From Streptomyces roseirectus (GTDB lineage Bacteria > Actinomycetota > Actinomycetes > Streptomycetales > Streptomycetaceae): 64,000 nt of DNA. Position numbers and translations under genes: made by a program. The stretch covers positions 1,860,001 through 1,924,000 of the forward strand of contig NZ_CP060828.1 of the NCBI RefSeq assembly GCF_014489635.1. Direction: 5' to 3'. Positions 51,484 to 60,291 of this stretch are shown here, in pieces. The stretch's first letter is position 1, and each line of letters starts with the position of its first letter. The notes below the pieces were generated by a model. It saw only the letters and a program-made list of their open reading frames with translations, made no database searches and was not told the origin of the DNA.

Positions 51484-52784
51484 CAGAGGATCTCGACGTT
51501 GGCGGCCGGCCGCAGCCGTCGCCGGCAGTCCAGGACGTGCCGTGCCCCGCGCAGCACGACGTCGTAGTCGAAGTCGTCGTGGTCGGTGAGCAGCACCACC
51601 GCGTCGGCGGCGGCGACCTCGGCCTCGGTCAGTTCCACCCGGCGGACCCGGGCGTCGAGCGGCGCGGTCTCCCGGACGTGCGGGTCGACGGCGTGCACCT
51701 GCGCGCCGGTGCGCAGCAGCAGTTCGGCGACGCGCAGCGCCGGGGACTCGCGGGCGTCACCGCTGTTGCGCTTGTACGCGAGGCCCAGCAGCAGCACCCG
51801 TGAGCCGTTGGCCGGGCGCTGGAGCTGGTTGAGGGCTTCGACGAGGCGTTGGACGACGTAGTGCGGCATCTGGCTGTTGACGTCGTTGGCGAGGTCGACG
51901 AACCGGAAGCGGCGGCCCAGTTGGCGTTCCACCCGCCAGGAGAGGTAGCGCGGGTCGACCGGCAGGCAGTGGCCGCCCACGCCGGGTCCCGGGGTGAAGG
52001 GCATGAAGCCGAACGGTTTGGAGGAGGCCGCGTCGATCGCCTCCCAGGCGTCCACGCCGAGTTCGCGCGCGATCACGGCCATCTCGTTGACCAGCGCGAT
52101 GTTGACGTGCCGGTAGGTGTTCTCCAGGAGCTTGGCGAGTTCGGCGGTCTTCGGGTCCCGGACCGGCACGGTCCGCTCGACCACCGTGCCGTAGAACTCG
52201 CCGACCCGGTCCAGGGAGGCGGCGTCCACCCCGGAGACGATCTTGGGGGTGGTCTCCAGGGTCCAGCGCTGGTTGCCGGGGTCGATGCGTTCGGGGCTGT
52301 AGCCGAGGTGGAAGTCGGTGCCGGGGCGCAGTCCGCTCTCCTTCTCCAGGAGCGCCCCGAACACGTCCTCGGTGGTGCCCGGGTAGGTGGTGGACTCCAG
52401 GACGACCAGCGCGCCGGGCCGCAGGTGCGCGGCCAGCGTGAGCGCGGCGTCCTCGATGCAGGTCAGGTCGGGGACGTCGTCCAGGAGCGGCGTGGGCACG
52501 GTGACGACGGCCACGTCGAAGCCGGCGAGGTCTCCGGCGTCGGTCGTGGGGTGGTAGGCGCCCGACTCCAGGGCCTTGGCCAGCCGGCGTTCGTCCACGT
52601 CCTCCACGTAGGAGTCGCCCGTGCGGAGGCGGGCGATCCGGGCGGCGTCCACGTCGTAGCCCACGACGGTGTGGCCCGCCTCCACCGCCCGGACGGCCAG
52701 CGGCAGGCCCACGTACCCCTGGCCGACCACCGCCACGCGACGGCCCGTGCGCCGGGGGGCGCCGCCGTTCATCGATTGGGACAT
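51483..52784 (-). CDS. UDP-sugar 6-dehydrogenase (WecC/WbpA-like)
   Basis: About 433 residues. The NAD fold opens VAVVGQGYVGLPLAVRAVEA; catalytic Cys273 lies in PGPGVGGHCLPVDPRY; LLGLAYKRNSGDARESPAL and the C-terminal AVVLLTDHDDFDY complete the three-domain UDP-glucose/GDP-mannose dehydrogenase family. It converts a UDP-hexose (UDP-N-acetyl-sugar in the closest groups) to the uronic acid with two NAD+. The ATG at 52784 gives MSQSMNGG; an ATG four codons on is also possible. It lies 11 bp after the UbiA stop and overlaps BenE. It suggests a glucuronic or aminouronic acid unit. Confidence 0.87.
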   Translation of the reverse strand: MSQSMNGGAPRRTGRRVAVVGQGYVGLPLAVRAVEAGHTVVGYDVDAARIARLRTGDSYVEDVDERRLAKALESGAYHPTTDAGDLAGFDVAVVTVPTPLLDDVPDLTCIEDAALTLAAHLRPGALVVLESTTYPGTTEDVFGALLEKESGLRPGTDFHLGYSPERIDPGNQRWTLETTPKIVSGVDAASLDRVGEFYGTVVERTVPVRDPKTAELAKLLENTYRHVNIALVNEMAVIARELGVDAWEAIDAASSKPFGFMPFTPGPGVGGHCLPVDPRYLSWRVERQLGRRFRFVDLANDVNSQMPHYVVQRLVEALNQLQRPANGSRVLLLGLAYKRNSGDARESPALRVAELLLRTGAQVHAVDPHVRETAPLDARVRRVELTEAEVAAADAVVLLTDHDDFDYDVVLRGARHVLDCRRRLRPAANVEIL

Positions 52785-52795
52785 GGTGTGCCCTT

Positions 52796-53752
52796 TCAGC
52801 CGTTGTGCACGAGGACCAGGTTCGCCGCGACCAGGAGGACGACGCCCCAGCGGTGGGTGGTGACGCCTTGCCTGCGGGCCGCCAGCACCTCGCCCGCGAC
52901 GAGCCCGGCGTGCGCCTGGCGGGCGCGCATCGCCACCACGGGCAGCAGAAACGCGCAAAACCACCAGGGCACCGCGCCGACCGCCGCCGCGAGGACGATC
53001 GCGCCGGTCTCGGCGAGCGAGAGCCCGGCGATGAAGCCCCGGTAGACGCCCGGGGGGACGCTCGTGGCCAGGTTGCGGCGGCCGGCCGCCCGGTCGCCGT
53101 CCACGTCGTTGATGTTGGAGTAGACCGAGACCAGCAGGCTCCACAGCCCGAACAGGAAGCACTCCAGCCAGGCCGCGCCGGTCAGCTCGCCGGTCAGCAG
53201 GGCGAAGGGGATCAGCACGCACAGGCCGGTGCTCAGCCAGATGACCGCCTCCTGGCCGCCCCGGTAGCTGAGCTTGAGGCCGTAGGAGTACTGGACGCTG
53301 ATGACCACCGAGAAGCCCGCTGCCGCCAGCGCCCACCAGGGCCGGTGCGGGGCGGCCAGCGCGGTGAGCGCCCACAGCGCGCTGCCCCCGGCGGCGCAGC
53401 CCCAGCCGAAGCGCAGCGCCTGGCGCAGGGTGAGCCGGCCGTCGAGCAGCGGTTTGCGGTCGCGGGCCCGCAGTACCTGGCCCGGGTCGTAGTTGCGGGC
53501 GTCGCTGCCGTCGCGCAGTCCGGTGACGTCGTCCAGGGCGACGGTGGCCGCGACGACGCCGACCCAGCCCGCGTCGAACAGCAGCAGGACCCACCAGGTG
53601 CGCGGTTCCTGCCAGGCGGCGGTGGGCAGCAGGGCGAGGACCACGAAGACGCACAGGTAGTAGTCGAAGAAGGAGAGTTTCGCGAGTTTCGCGTAGGCGC
53701 CCGCGCGTTCCCGTATGCCGGTGCGCGGTGGCGCCGAGGTCGTCGCCGTCAT
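52796..53752 (-). CDS. UbiA-family membrane prenyltransferase
   Basis: 318 residues with about eight to nine membrane segments. The two Asp-rich diphosphate/Mg2+ motifs are DDVTGLRDG at residues 74-82 (first Asp in place of the usual Asn) and NDVDGDRAAGRR in the middle. UbiA enzymes attach a prenyl chain to an aromatic ring or another acceptor in the membrane. The ATG overlaps the stop of the methyltransferase (ATGA). With IspH and a polyprenyl diphosphate synthase on the divergent arm, it is the likely prenyl-transfer step of the cluster. The acceptor is unknown. Confidence 0.87.
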   Translation of the reverse strand: MTATTSAPPRTGIRERAGAYAKLAKLSFFDYYLCVFVVLALLPTAAWQEPRTWWVLLLFDAGWVGVVAATVALDDVTGLRDGSDARNYDPGQVLRARDRKPLLDGRLTLRQALRFGWGCAAGGSALWALTALAAPHRPWWALAAAGFSVVISVQYSYGLKLSYRGGQEAVIWLSTGLCVLIPFALLTGELTGAAWLECFLFGLWSLLVSVYSNINDVDGDRAAGRRNLATSVPPGVYRGFIAGLSLAETGAIVLAAAVGAVPWWFCAFLLPVVAMRARQAHAGLVAGEVLAARRQGVTTHRWGVVLLVAANLVLVHNG

Positions 53753-54564
53753 CGCCGTGGCTCCGCCTCGCCCGGTTTGCGGCCGACCGTGCTGATCAGG
53801 ACCTGGCTCAGCCAGTGGTGGGCCGGGTCGGCCATCTCGGCGAGGGCCGCGTCGATACGGGTGTCGTCAAGGAGGCCGGCGGCCACGATGCGCGGGCGCA
53901 TGTACTCCAGCCACAGCATGTAGTGCCGGGCCTGGTCGGAGCCGCCGCGCACCATCACCGCCCGGCCCTCCGCCGTGGCATCGAGCCCGGCGGCCAGGAC
54001 GAGGCGGAGGTCGGTGTGTCCGCCGCGCGGGTCGTGGCCCGACTCGCGCATCAGCCCGTATCCGGCGGCCCGGACGTCCTGGAGGAAGTCCTCGGACAGG
54101 AAGGAGCGGAAGAGCGTGGAGGAGTCGGTGTCCTCCAGGAACAGCAGCCCGCCGGGCCGCAGCGCGCGCACCATGCGGGCCACGGCGGCATCCCGGTCGG
54201 GCAGGTGCTGGAGCACCATGCGGGAGTGGACGAGGTCGAAGGCGGCCTCCGGCAGCTCCTCCTCCCGCAGGTCGTGCCGGACGACGTCCACCTGCGGCAG
54301 CGCGGCCAGTGCGGCCAGCCGCTCGGTCTGGAGGTCGGTGGCCAGGACCCGGCCCGTGGGGCCGACCCGGTCGGCGAGCCAGCGGGCCACGGAGCCCGAA
54401 CCGGCCCCGATCTCCAGGCAGTTCCAGCCGGGCCCGACGCCCAGCGCGGCCAGCCGCTCCAGGGTGCCCGGGTCCCAGATCGCCTCGTTGGTCCGCAGCC
54501 GCTCGGTCTCCTTCTCCCAGACCGGGTCGAAGACGTACTCCCGCTGCGTCGGTGGACTCGTCAT
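53749..54564 (-). CDS. SAM-dependent methyltransferase (class I)
   Basis: About 271 residues. SAM motif CLEIGAGSGSVARWLADR, post-motifs VLATDLQTERLAAL, FDLVHSRMVLQHLPDRDAAV and LRPGGLLFLEDTDSS. The TRP-like C-terminal part is not diagnostic, so O-, N- or C-methylation is possible. AGGGAG lies 6 nt before the ATG at 54564; an ATG at 54597, overlapping the DegT stop as ATGA, gives 11 more residues. Its stop overlaps the UbiA start (ATGA), so it is translationally tied to prenylation. Confidence 0.8.
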   Translation of the reverse strand: MTSPPTQREYVFDPVWEKETERLRTNEAIWDPGTLERLAALGVGPGWNCLEIGAGSGSVARWLADRVGPTGRVLATDLQTERLAALAALPQVDVVRHDLREEELPEAAFDLVHSRMVLQHLPDRDAAVARMVRALRPGGLLFLEDTDSSTLFRSFLSEDFLQDVRAAGYGLMRESGHDPRGGHTDLRLVLAAGLDATAEGRAVMVRGGSDQARHYMLWLEYMRPRIVAAGLLDDTRIDAALAEMADPAHHWLSQVLISTVGRKPGEAEPRR

Positions 54565-54593
54565 GGGGGTCTCCCTGGTCTGTGCGCGCGTGC

Positions 54594-55712
54594 TCATGCG
54601 TAGAACTCGCAGACCGTGTCGGCGATGAACTCCACCTCGGCATCGGTCAGATGGGGCCAGATCGGGATGGCGAGGTTGCGCTCGGAGGCCCGCTCGGCGT
54701 TCGGCCAGCTGCCGTCCGGGGCGGCCCACGGCGCGAAGGCGGGCTGCCGGGGCAGCGGCACGGGGTAGTAGATGTGGCTGCCGATCTGCCGTTCCGTGAG
54801 ATAGGCGCGCAGGTCCTCGCGGCGGTCGACGAGCAGCGAGTAGACGTAGTAGCAGCGGCCGTTGCGGCCGGCCGGCGGGGCGAGCACCCCGCGTTCGCGC
54901 AGCGGCTCGAAGCGCTCGGTGTAGTAGTCGGCGATCCGCGCGCGGCGCTCCAGCCGGTCCGGGAAGCCGGCCAGCCGGTGCAGCTGGAAGGCGGCCAGCA
55001 CCTCGTCGAACCGGTTGTTCTGGCCGATGCGGTGGTGCAGGAAGCGGTGCACGCCGTCCTGTCCGTGGTTGCGCAGCATGCGGGCGGCGCGGGCCAGTTC
55101 GGGGTCGTCGGTGAGGACCACCCCGCCCTCGCCCGCCGTGCCGAACGCCTTGACCTGGAAGAAGGAGAACACGCCGACGTCGCCCCAGCGGCCGGCGGGC
55201 CGGCCGTCCAGGACGGAGCCCTGGGCGACGGCGGCGTCCTCGATCAGCGCGAGCCCGTGCTCGCGGGCGATCTCGCCCAGCCGCTCCATGTCCGCCATGA
55301 TCGAGAAGACGTGGGCCGGCATCAGCGCCTTGGTGCGTTCGGTGATCAGCGACTTCGTCGCGTCGGGGTCCAGGACCATGGTCCAGGGGTCGACGTCGGC
55401 GAAGACCGGGGTGGCCCCCGCGTTGGCCACCGAACTCGCCACCGGCTGGCAGCAGAAGGCCGGCACGATCACCTCGTCGCCCGGACCGATGTCCAGCGCG
55501 CGCACGGACAGCTCCAGCGCCCCGGTCCCGCTGGCGCAGGCGACGACATGGCCGGCGCCGGTCATCTCGCGCAGCGCCTCCTCCAGCTCGGCGGTGCGCT
55601 CCCCGAGGATGAACCGCTGGCCGGTGCCGGTGCCCAGGTCGCGGACGGCCGACAGCAGCGCCTCGCGGTCCTCCTCGAAGAGGTCGGGCGGGAAGAAGGG
55701 CAGGGTCCTCAT
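54594..55712 (-). CDS. DegT/DnrJ/EryC1-family aminotransferase 1
   Basis: About 372 residues. The PLP Lys is Lys188 in FSFFQVKAFGTAGEGG; DEVIVPAFCCQPVASSV and ADVDPWTMVLDP are family landmarks. These enzymes aminate keto-sugars or keto-cyclitols, or make 3-amino-5-hydroxybenzoate. It overlaps its paralogue upstream (55709-56914) by ATGA and precedes the methyltransferase gene. The two DegT proteins differ in the substrate loop (PTPLHLQPC versus PVPLPRQPA), so they probably act on different ketones or positions. Confidence 0.87.
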   Translation of the reverse strand: MRTLPFFPPDLFEEDREALLSAVRDLGTGTGQRFILGERTAELEEALREMTGAGHVVACASGTGALELSVRALDIGPGDEVIVPAFCCQPVASSVANAGATPVFADVDPWTMVLDPDATKSLITERTKALMPAHVFSIMADMERLGEIAREHGLALIEDAAVAQGSVLDGRPAGRWGDVGVFSFFQVKAFGTAGEGGVVLTDDPELARAARMLRNHGQDGVHRFLHHRIGQNNRFDEVLAAFQLHRLAGFPDRLERRARIADYYTERFEPLRERGVLAPPAGRNGRCYYVYSLLVDRREDLRAYLTERQIGSHIYYPVPLPRQPAFAPWAAPDGSWPNAERASERNLAIPIWPHLTDAEVEFIADTVCEFYA

Positions 55713-56914
55713 GACGCGCTCCCCGTGTAGAAGCGGCGGACGGCCTCGCACACCCGGTGCACGTCGTCGAGGCCGAGGTCGGGGTGGAAGGGGAGCGCGA
55801 CGGTGCGCTCGCAGGCGGCCTCCGCGTGCGGGAAGTCGCCCCGGCGGTGGCCGAGTCCGGCGAAGCAGGGCTGGAGGTGCAGCGGCGTCGGGTAGTAGAC
55901 CTCGGTGCCGATGCCCTCGCGGGTGAGGTGCGCGACCAGGTCGTCGCGCCGCTCGGCCTCGATGACGTACACGTAGAACACCGGCTCCTGCGGCACGTCC
56001 CGCACGGCCACCGTGGGCAGCCGCAGGACGCCCGGCACGTCGCTCAGCAGCTCGGTGTAGGCCGCCGCCAGCTCCGCGCGCCGGGCGATCGCCGCGTCCA
56101 GCCGGGGCAGCTTGCCGAGCAGGACGGACGCCTGGATGTCGTCCATCTTGCTGTTGGTGCCGGAGACGCCCGAGAGGTTGGAAATACCGGCGATGTGGTC
56201 CACCGTGCGGCCCATCCGGCCGTGGTGGCGCAGGATCGCCACCCGTTCCGCGATCTCCGGGTCGTCCGTCAGGACGGCTCCGGCGTCGCCGAGGGCGCCG
56301 AGGGTCTTGGTGGGGAAGAACGACAGCACGCCGCCGTCGCCCAGGAGCCCGGCGTGGACGCCGGCGCGGCGCATGCCGATCGCCTCCGCGCTGTCCTCCA
56401 CGACCTTCAGCCCGTGCCGGCCGGCCAGGGCGCCGAGCGCCCCCATGTCCGCGAGCTGGCAGAACAGGTGCACCGGCATGATCGCCCGGGTGCGCGGTGT
56501 GAGGACCGCCTCGACGGACGCCGGGTCCAGCGAGTAGGTCACGGGGTCGATGTCGGCGAACACCGGCGTGGCACGGGCCAGCGCCACCGAGGAGGCCGAG
56601 GCGACGAAGCTGAAGGCGGGCACGACGACCTCGTCACCGGGGCCGACGCCGCAGGCGCGCAGCAGCAGGACGAGCGCGTCCGTCCCGCTGTTCACCGCCA
56701 CCGCGTGCCGGGCCCCGGTGTATTCGGCGAGCGCCTTCTCCAGTTCGGCGACCTGCCGGCCGTGGGAATACTTTCCGCGGTCGAACATCTCGTTGAGATG
56801 CCGCTCGATGTCCGGCCAGCAGTCGGTGAAGGTGTCGGCCTGAGTGAAGAACGGAACCGGGTGTTCGGTTTCCGGTTCGCTGTTTCGATCGGTGCTCCGG
56901 GTGGGGGAGATCAC
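55709..56914 (-). CDS. DegT/DnrJ/EryC1-family aminotransferase 2
   Basis: About 401 residues. PLP Lys203 in FFPTKTLGALGDAGAV, the NSGTDALVLLL segment and PVHLFCQLADMGAL mark a sugar or cyclitol aminotransferase similar to WbpE/DesV-type enzymes. The GTG at 56914 has GGAGG 7 nt upstream and is much better than an in-frame ATG 38 codons earlier, which would add unrelated residues. It is the first gene of the leftward operon, facing the ispH promoter across 257 bp. Confidence 0.88.
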   Translation of the reverse strand: MISPTRSTDRNSEPETEHPVPFFTQADTFTDCWPDIERHLNEMFDRGKYSHGRQVAELEKALAEYTGARHAVAVNSGTDALVLLLRACGVGPGDEVVVPAFSFVASASSVALARATPVFADIDPVTYSLDPASVEAVLTPRTRAIMPVHLFCQLADMGALGALAGRHGLKVVEDSAEAIGMRRAGVHAGLLGDGGVLSFFPTKTLGALGDAGAVLTDDPEIAERVAILRHHGRMGRTVDHIAGISNLSGVSGTNSKMDDIQASVLLGKLPRLDAAIARRAELAAAYTELLSDVPGVLRLPTVAVRDVPQEPVFYVYVIEAERRDDLVAHLTREGIGTEVYYPTPLHLQPCFAGLGHRRGDFPHAEAACERTVALPFHPDLGLDDVHRVCEAVRRFYTGSAS

Positions 56915-57125
56915 GCGTAATCCTCCGTGGACCGGGCGGAGACAGGGATGTGCGCAGCTAAGCCGCTCGTTTTCGCGACGGCAATGGCAAACCCTTGTCA
57001 GCACCGGGCGCGGGGGGCTGGCAAACATCAGTCATACCGGGGCTGGGGAGCGGAGAACGCGCAGGTCAAAGGGGTTCATGAGCGGCTTGAGCCGGCCTCG
57101 CCCGCGCCCTGCGGGGGTTCGGCGC

Positions 57126-57154
57126 TTGACACATCGACCCGTTCACCGCAGGTT
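57126..57154 (+). promoter_or_regulatory. Candidate sigma-70 promoter of the ispH operon
   Basis: TTGACA (57126-57131), a 17-bp spacer and CAGGTT (57149-57154) precede the ispH start by only 17 bp, implying a leader of about 10 nt. The -35 is perfect and the -10 is fair. The remaining divergent gap (56915-57125) shows no clear counterpart for the leftward operon. Confidence 0.5.
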
Positions 57155-57171
57155 TTCTGTGTCCGAAGCGG

Positions 57172-58185
57172 GTGACAGAGGATGTGCTCTCCTTGAAATC
57201 GCTGGACCATTTCGAAAAGCCGGAAATCCGGGAAGATTCGACGGAACCGCGCGGAAAAACCGTGATCCTCGCCGAGCCCCGCAGTTTCTGCGCCGGCGTG
57301 CAGCGGGCCATCGACATCGTCGAGGCGGCGCTGGAACGCTTCGGCCCTCCCGTCTACGTACGCAAACAGATCGTGCACAACGAACACGTGGTGCGTGACC
57401 TGGAGACCCGGGGCGCGCGGTTCGTGGACTCCGAGGAGGAGGTGCCGGTCGGCGCGGTCTGTGTCTTCTCCGCCCACGGCGTCTCCCCCGCCGTGCGCCG
57501 GGGCGCCGCCGGCCGGGACCTCCGGGTGATCGACGCCACCTGCCCGCTCGTGTCCAAGGTGCACCAGGAGTCCCGGCGGTTCGCCGAGGAGCGGCGCACG
57601 ATCCTCCTCATCGGCCACGCCGAGCACGAGGAGGTCGAGGGCACCTACGGCGAGGCACCCGAGCGCACCCTCGTCGTCGGCACGGTCGAGGAGGTGCGCG
57701 CGCTGGACCTGCCCCGTGACGCGCCCGTCGCCTACCTCACGCAGACCACCCTCGCCCTGGACGAGACCAGGGAGATCATCGAGGCGATGGAGGAACGGTT
57801 CGACGATCTGCGCGGGCCGGGCAGTGACGACATCTGCTACGCCAGCCAGAACCGCCAGAACGCGGTCAAGGCCGTCGCCGCCCGTACCGGTCTGGTGCTC
57901 GTCGTCGGCTCCACGAACTCCAGCAACTCGGTGCGCATGGTGGAGGTCGCCCGCGACGCCGGCACCCCCGCCCACCTCGTCCCCGGTCCGGACGACCTCG
58001 ACGAACGCTGGCTCGCCGGGGTGGACGCGGTCGGCGTCAGCGCCGGCGCCAGCGCCCCCGGCGCCCTCGTCGACGCCCTGCTGCGCCGGCTCGCCGCGCT
58101 CGGCTACGCCACGGTCGAGGTCGAGCAAACCGCCACCGAGGACATCGTGTTCGGACTGCCGTCCCAGCTGAAAGGCACCGCATGA
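57172..58185 (+). CDS. ispH: 4-Hydroxy-3-methylbut-2-enyl diphosphate reductase
   Basis: About 337 residues; the last enzyme of the MEP pathway, making IPP and DMAPP with a 4Fe-4S cluster. Three cluster Cys are present (Cys40 in RSFCAGVQRA, Cys124 in IDATCPLVSK, Cys222 in DDICYASQNRQ), as are the catalytic Glu in EVEGTYGEAP and the His of VHNEHVV and FSAHGVSP. It starts at a GTG (57172). Its stop overlaps the polyprenyl synthase start (ATGA). A copy in the cluster probably raises prenyl supply; none of the earlier MEP genes is in the window. Confidence 0.92.
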   Translation: MTEDVLSLKSLDHFEKPEIREDSTEPRGKTVILAEPRSFCAGVQRAIDIVEAALERFGPPVYVRKQIVHNEHVVRDLETRGARFVDSEEEVPVGAVCVFSAHGVSPAVRRGAAGRDLRVIDATCPLVSKVHQESRRFAEERRTILLIGHAEHEEVEGTYGEAPERTLVVGTVEEVRALDLPRDAPVAYLTQTTLALDETREIIEAMEERFDDLRGPGSDDICYASQNRQNAVKAVAARTGLVLVVGSTNSSNSVRMVEVARDAGTPAHLVPGPDDLDERWLAGVDAVGVSAGASAPGALVDALLRRLAALGYATVEVEQTATEDIVFGLPSQLKGTA

Positions 58186-59213
58186 GCGACGACGACGTCC
58201 TCACCCGGTCGCTGGAGGCCGTGCGGCGGCGCCTCCACTCGGTCCTCGGCGAGGAGAGCGCGCGGTGGAACGCCGTCGACCCGCGCTGTGCCGCGTTCGT
58301 CGACACCGTCACCGCCATCACCACCGCCAAGGGCAAGCTGCTGCGCCCCCGGTTCTGTCTCCTCGGGCACCTCGCCGCCGGGGGCGACCCCGCCGACGAG
58401 CGGGCCGTGGACGCGGCCGCCGCCCTCGAACTCCTGCACAGCTTCGCCCTGTTGCGCGACGACGTCCTCGACGACTCCCCGCTGCGGCGCGGCGCGGTCA
58501 CGGCCCACGAGCGGCACGCCGAGGACCACCGGGCGCGGCTGCTGCGCGGGGAGCCCCGCCGGTACGGGGAGGGCGTCGCCAACCTCGCCGCCGACCTCGC
58601 GCACGTCTACGCCGACCGGCTCACCCGGGCCCTGCCCGAGGAGGCGCGGGCGGTGTGGGACGAGACCAGGGTCGAGGTCACCGTCGGCCAGTACCTGGAC
58701 ATCGCCGTGGCCGCCGAGGGGGTGGCCGACCCGGAGCTGTCCCGCTGGATCGCGGTCTGCAAGTCGGGCCGCTACACCATCCACCGTCCCCTCCAGCTCG
58801 GTGCCGTGCTCGCGGGCAGGCCCGACCTCGCCGGGGTGTTCGAGGGGTACGGGCTGCCGCTGGGCGAGGCGTTCCAGCTGCGGGACGACCTCATCGACGC
58901 CTTCGGGGACTCCGAGGACACCGGCAAGCCGGCCGGTCTCGACTTCGACCGGTTCAAGATGAGCTACCTGCTCAGTCTCTCCGTCCGCCGCGACGGGCGG
59001 ATCCGGGAACTCGCCGCCGCGCCTACGGGGCCGGGCGGCGCGGCCAGGATGCGCGGGCTGCTCGTGGAGACCGGCGTCGCGGACGAGGTCGAGCAGCGCA
59101 TCGCCGCTCTCGTCCAGCAGGCCCGCCGGGCCGTGGCCGACGCTCCCCTGGTGCCCCGGTGGCGCACCGAGCTGATGGACCTCACCGCACGCGTGGCGTA
59201 CCGGGACCGCTGA
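58182..59213 (+). CDS. Short-chain polyprenyl (C15-C20) diphosphate synthase
   Basis: About 343 residues. First Asp-rich motif DDVLDD at residues 93-98, second DDLIDAFGD from 235, and GKLLRPRF as the IPP-binding Lys-Arg region. Phe88, five residues before the first motif, is bulky and usually limits the chain to FPP or GGPP; this is a rule of thumb, not proof. Coupled to ispH by ATGA, and 16 bp before the Gfo/Idh gene. It should provide the allylic donor for the UbiA prenyltransferase. Confidence 0.88.
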   Translation: MSDDDVLTRSLEAVRRRLHSVLGEESARWNAVDPRCAAFVDTVTAITTAKGKLLRPRFCLLGHLAAGGDPADERAVDAAAALELLHSFALLRDDVLDDSPLRRGAVTAHERHAEDHRARLLRGEPRRYGEGVANLAADLAHVYADRLTRALPEEARAVWDETRVEVTVGQYLDIAVAAEGVADPELSRWIAVCKSGRYTIHRPLQLGAVLAGRPDLAGVFEGYGLPLGEAFQLRDDLIDAFGDSEDTGKPAGLDFDRFKMSYLLSLSVRRDGRIRELAAAPTGPGGAARMRGLLVETGVADEVEQRIAALVQQARRAVADAPLVPRWRTELMDLTARVAYRDR

Positions 59214-59229
59214 GAGGAGCCGTACCGGC

Positions 59230-60291
59230 ATGGAACGGACACTGATCATCGGGCTCGGACGGGCGGGCCTGGGCCTGCACTGGGCGGTCCTGCGCAGGCT
59301 GCGCGCCGAAGGGCGCCACCCGGACCTCTTCGACCCCGCCCCCGTCCTGGCCCTCGACCCCCTCGCCCCCGGGGCGCCCCTGCCGGTGTCGGCGGCCGAG
59401 GAGCTGCGCCCGGTCTCCTCGGTCGCCGAGGCCCGTGCGCTGCTGGATCCCGAGCGGACCGTCGTGCACCTGTGCACCCCGCCCGTGGCGCGTCTTGGCC
59501 CGCTGCGGGAGCTGGCGGCGGCCGGGTTCCGCCGGGTCGTCGTCGAGAAGCCTCTCGCGGTCGAGCGCCTGGCCGTCCACGACATCCTCGACCTCGGCCG
59601 TGCCGAGCGGCTGCGCATGGCGGTCGTCGCGCCGTGGCTGGCGAGTTCGCTGACGGCGCGGCTCGCCCGGCTGGTCGAGGAGGGCACACTCGGTGAGCTG
59701 CGCAGCGTCGACGTGCTGCAGAGCAAGCCGCGCATGAGCCGCACCCTGGCCGACGGCGGGCATCCCACCGCGTTCGACGTCGAGCCGCCGCACTCCCTCG
59801 GTGTCTGTCTGCGGCTCGCCGGGGACGCGGTCCTCGCCGGTGCCGAACTCGCCGACATGCGCGTCGGTGACACGGTCGTGCCCGGCATGGGCCGCGCCGA
59901 GCTGGTCCTGCGGCACCGGGAGGCCACCAGCCGGATCGTCTCCGACCTCACCTCCCCCGTCCGCGAGCGCCGCATCCGGCTGGGGTTCACCGACGGCACG
60001 GCGGTCGCGCACTACCCGGGCTCCGAGGACGACCACTACGCGCAACTGCGGTTCAGCCGCACCGGCCGGCCGGAGACCTGGGAGGTCTTCCCCGACGACG
60101 CGCTGTCCGCGTACTTCGTCGACACCTACCGCGCCCTGCGCGACGGCACCGACCTGGAACCGGACCTGCGCCTCGCCTCCCGCGTGGTGGAACTCCTCGC
60201 CGACGCCAAGGAGACGAGCCGCCGGCCCGGCCCGGCAGACGGGCGGGTGCCCACCGGGCACCCGGGACGGCGGGTGAGCCATGCGGGGTGA
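59230..60291 (+). CDS. Gfo/Idh/MocA-family oxidoreductase
   Basis: About 353 residues. Rossmann motif [26 protein letters not shown], the catalytic Lys-Pro in [12 protein letters not shown] and the C-terminal beta sheet with [14 protein letters not shown] (putative catalytic His). The family oxidises or reduces sugars, cyclitols and uronic acids at C2 or C3 with NAD(P). The last 25 residues ([20 protein letters not shown]) are low-complexity. It overlaps the start of the heptad/TIM-barrel gene by 11 bp. Together with the DegT enzymes it could produce the keto group that is aminated. Confidence 0.83.
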   Translation: MERTLIIGLGRAGLGLHWAVLRRLRAEGRHPDLFDPAPVLALDPLAPGAPLPVSAAEELRPVSSVAEARALLDPERTVVHLCTPPVARLGPLRELAAAGFRRVVVEKPLAVERLAVHDILDLGRAERLRMAVVAPWLASSLTARLARLVEEGTLGELRSVDVLQSKPRMSRTLADGGHPTAFDVEPPHSLGVCLRLAGDAVLAGAELADMRVGDTVVPGMGRAELVLRHREATSRIVSDLTSPVRERRIRLGFTDGTAVAHYPGSEDDHYAQLRFSRTGRPETWEVFPDDALSAYFVDTYRALRDGTDLEPDLRLASRVVELLADAKETSRRPGPADGRVPTGHPGRRVSHAG

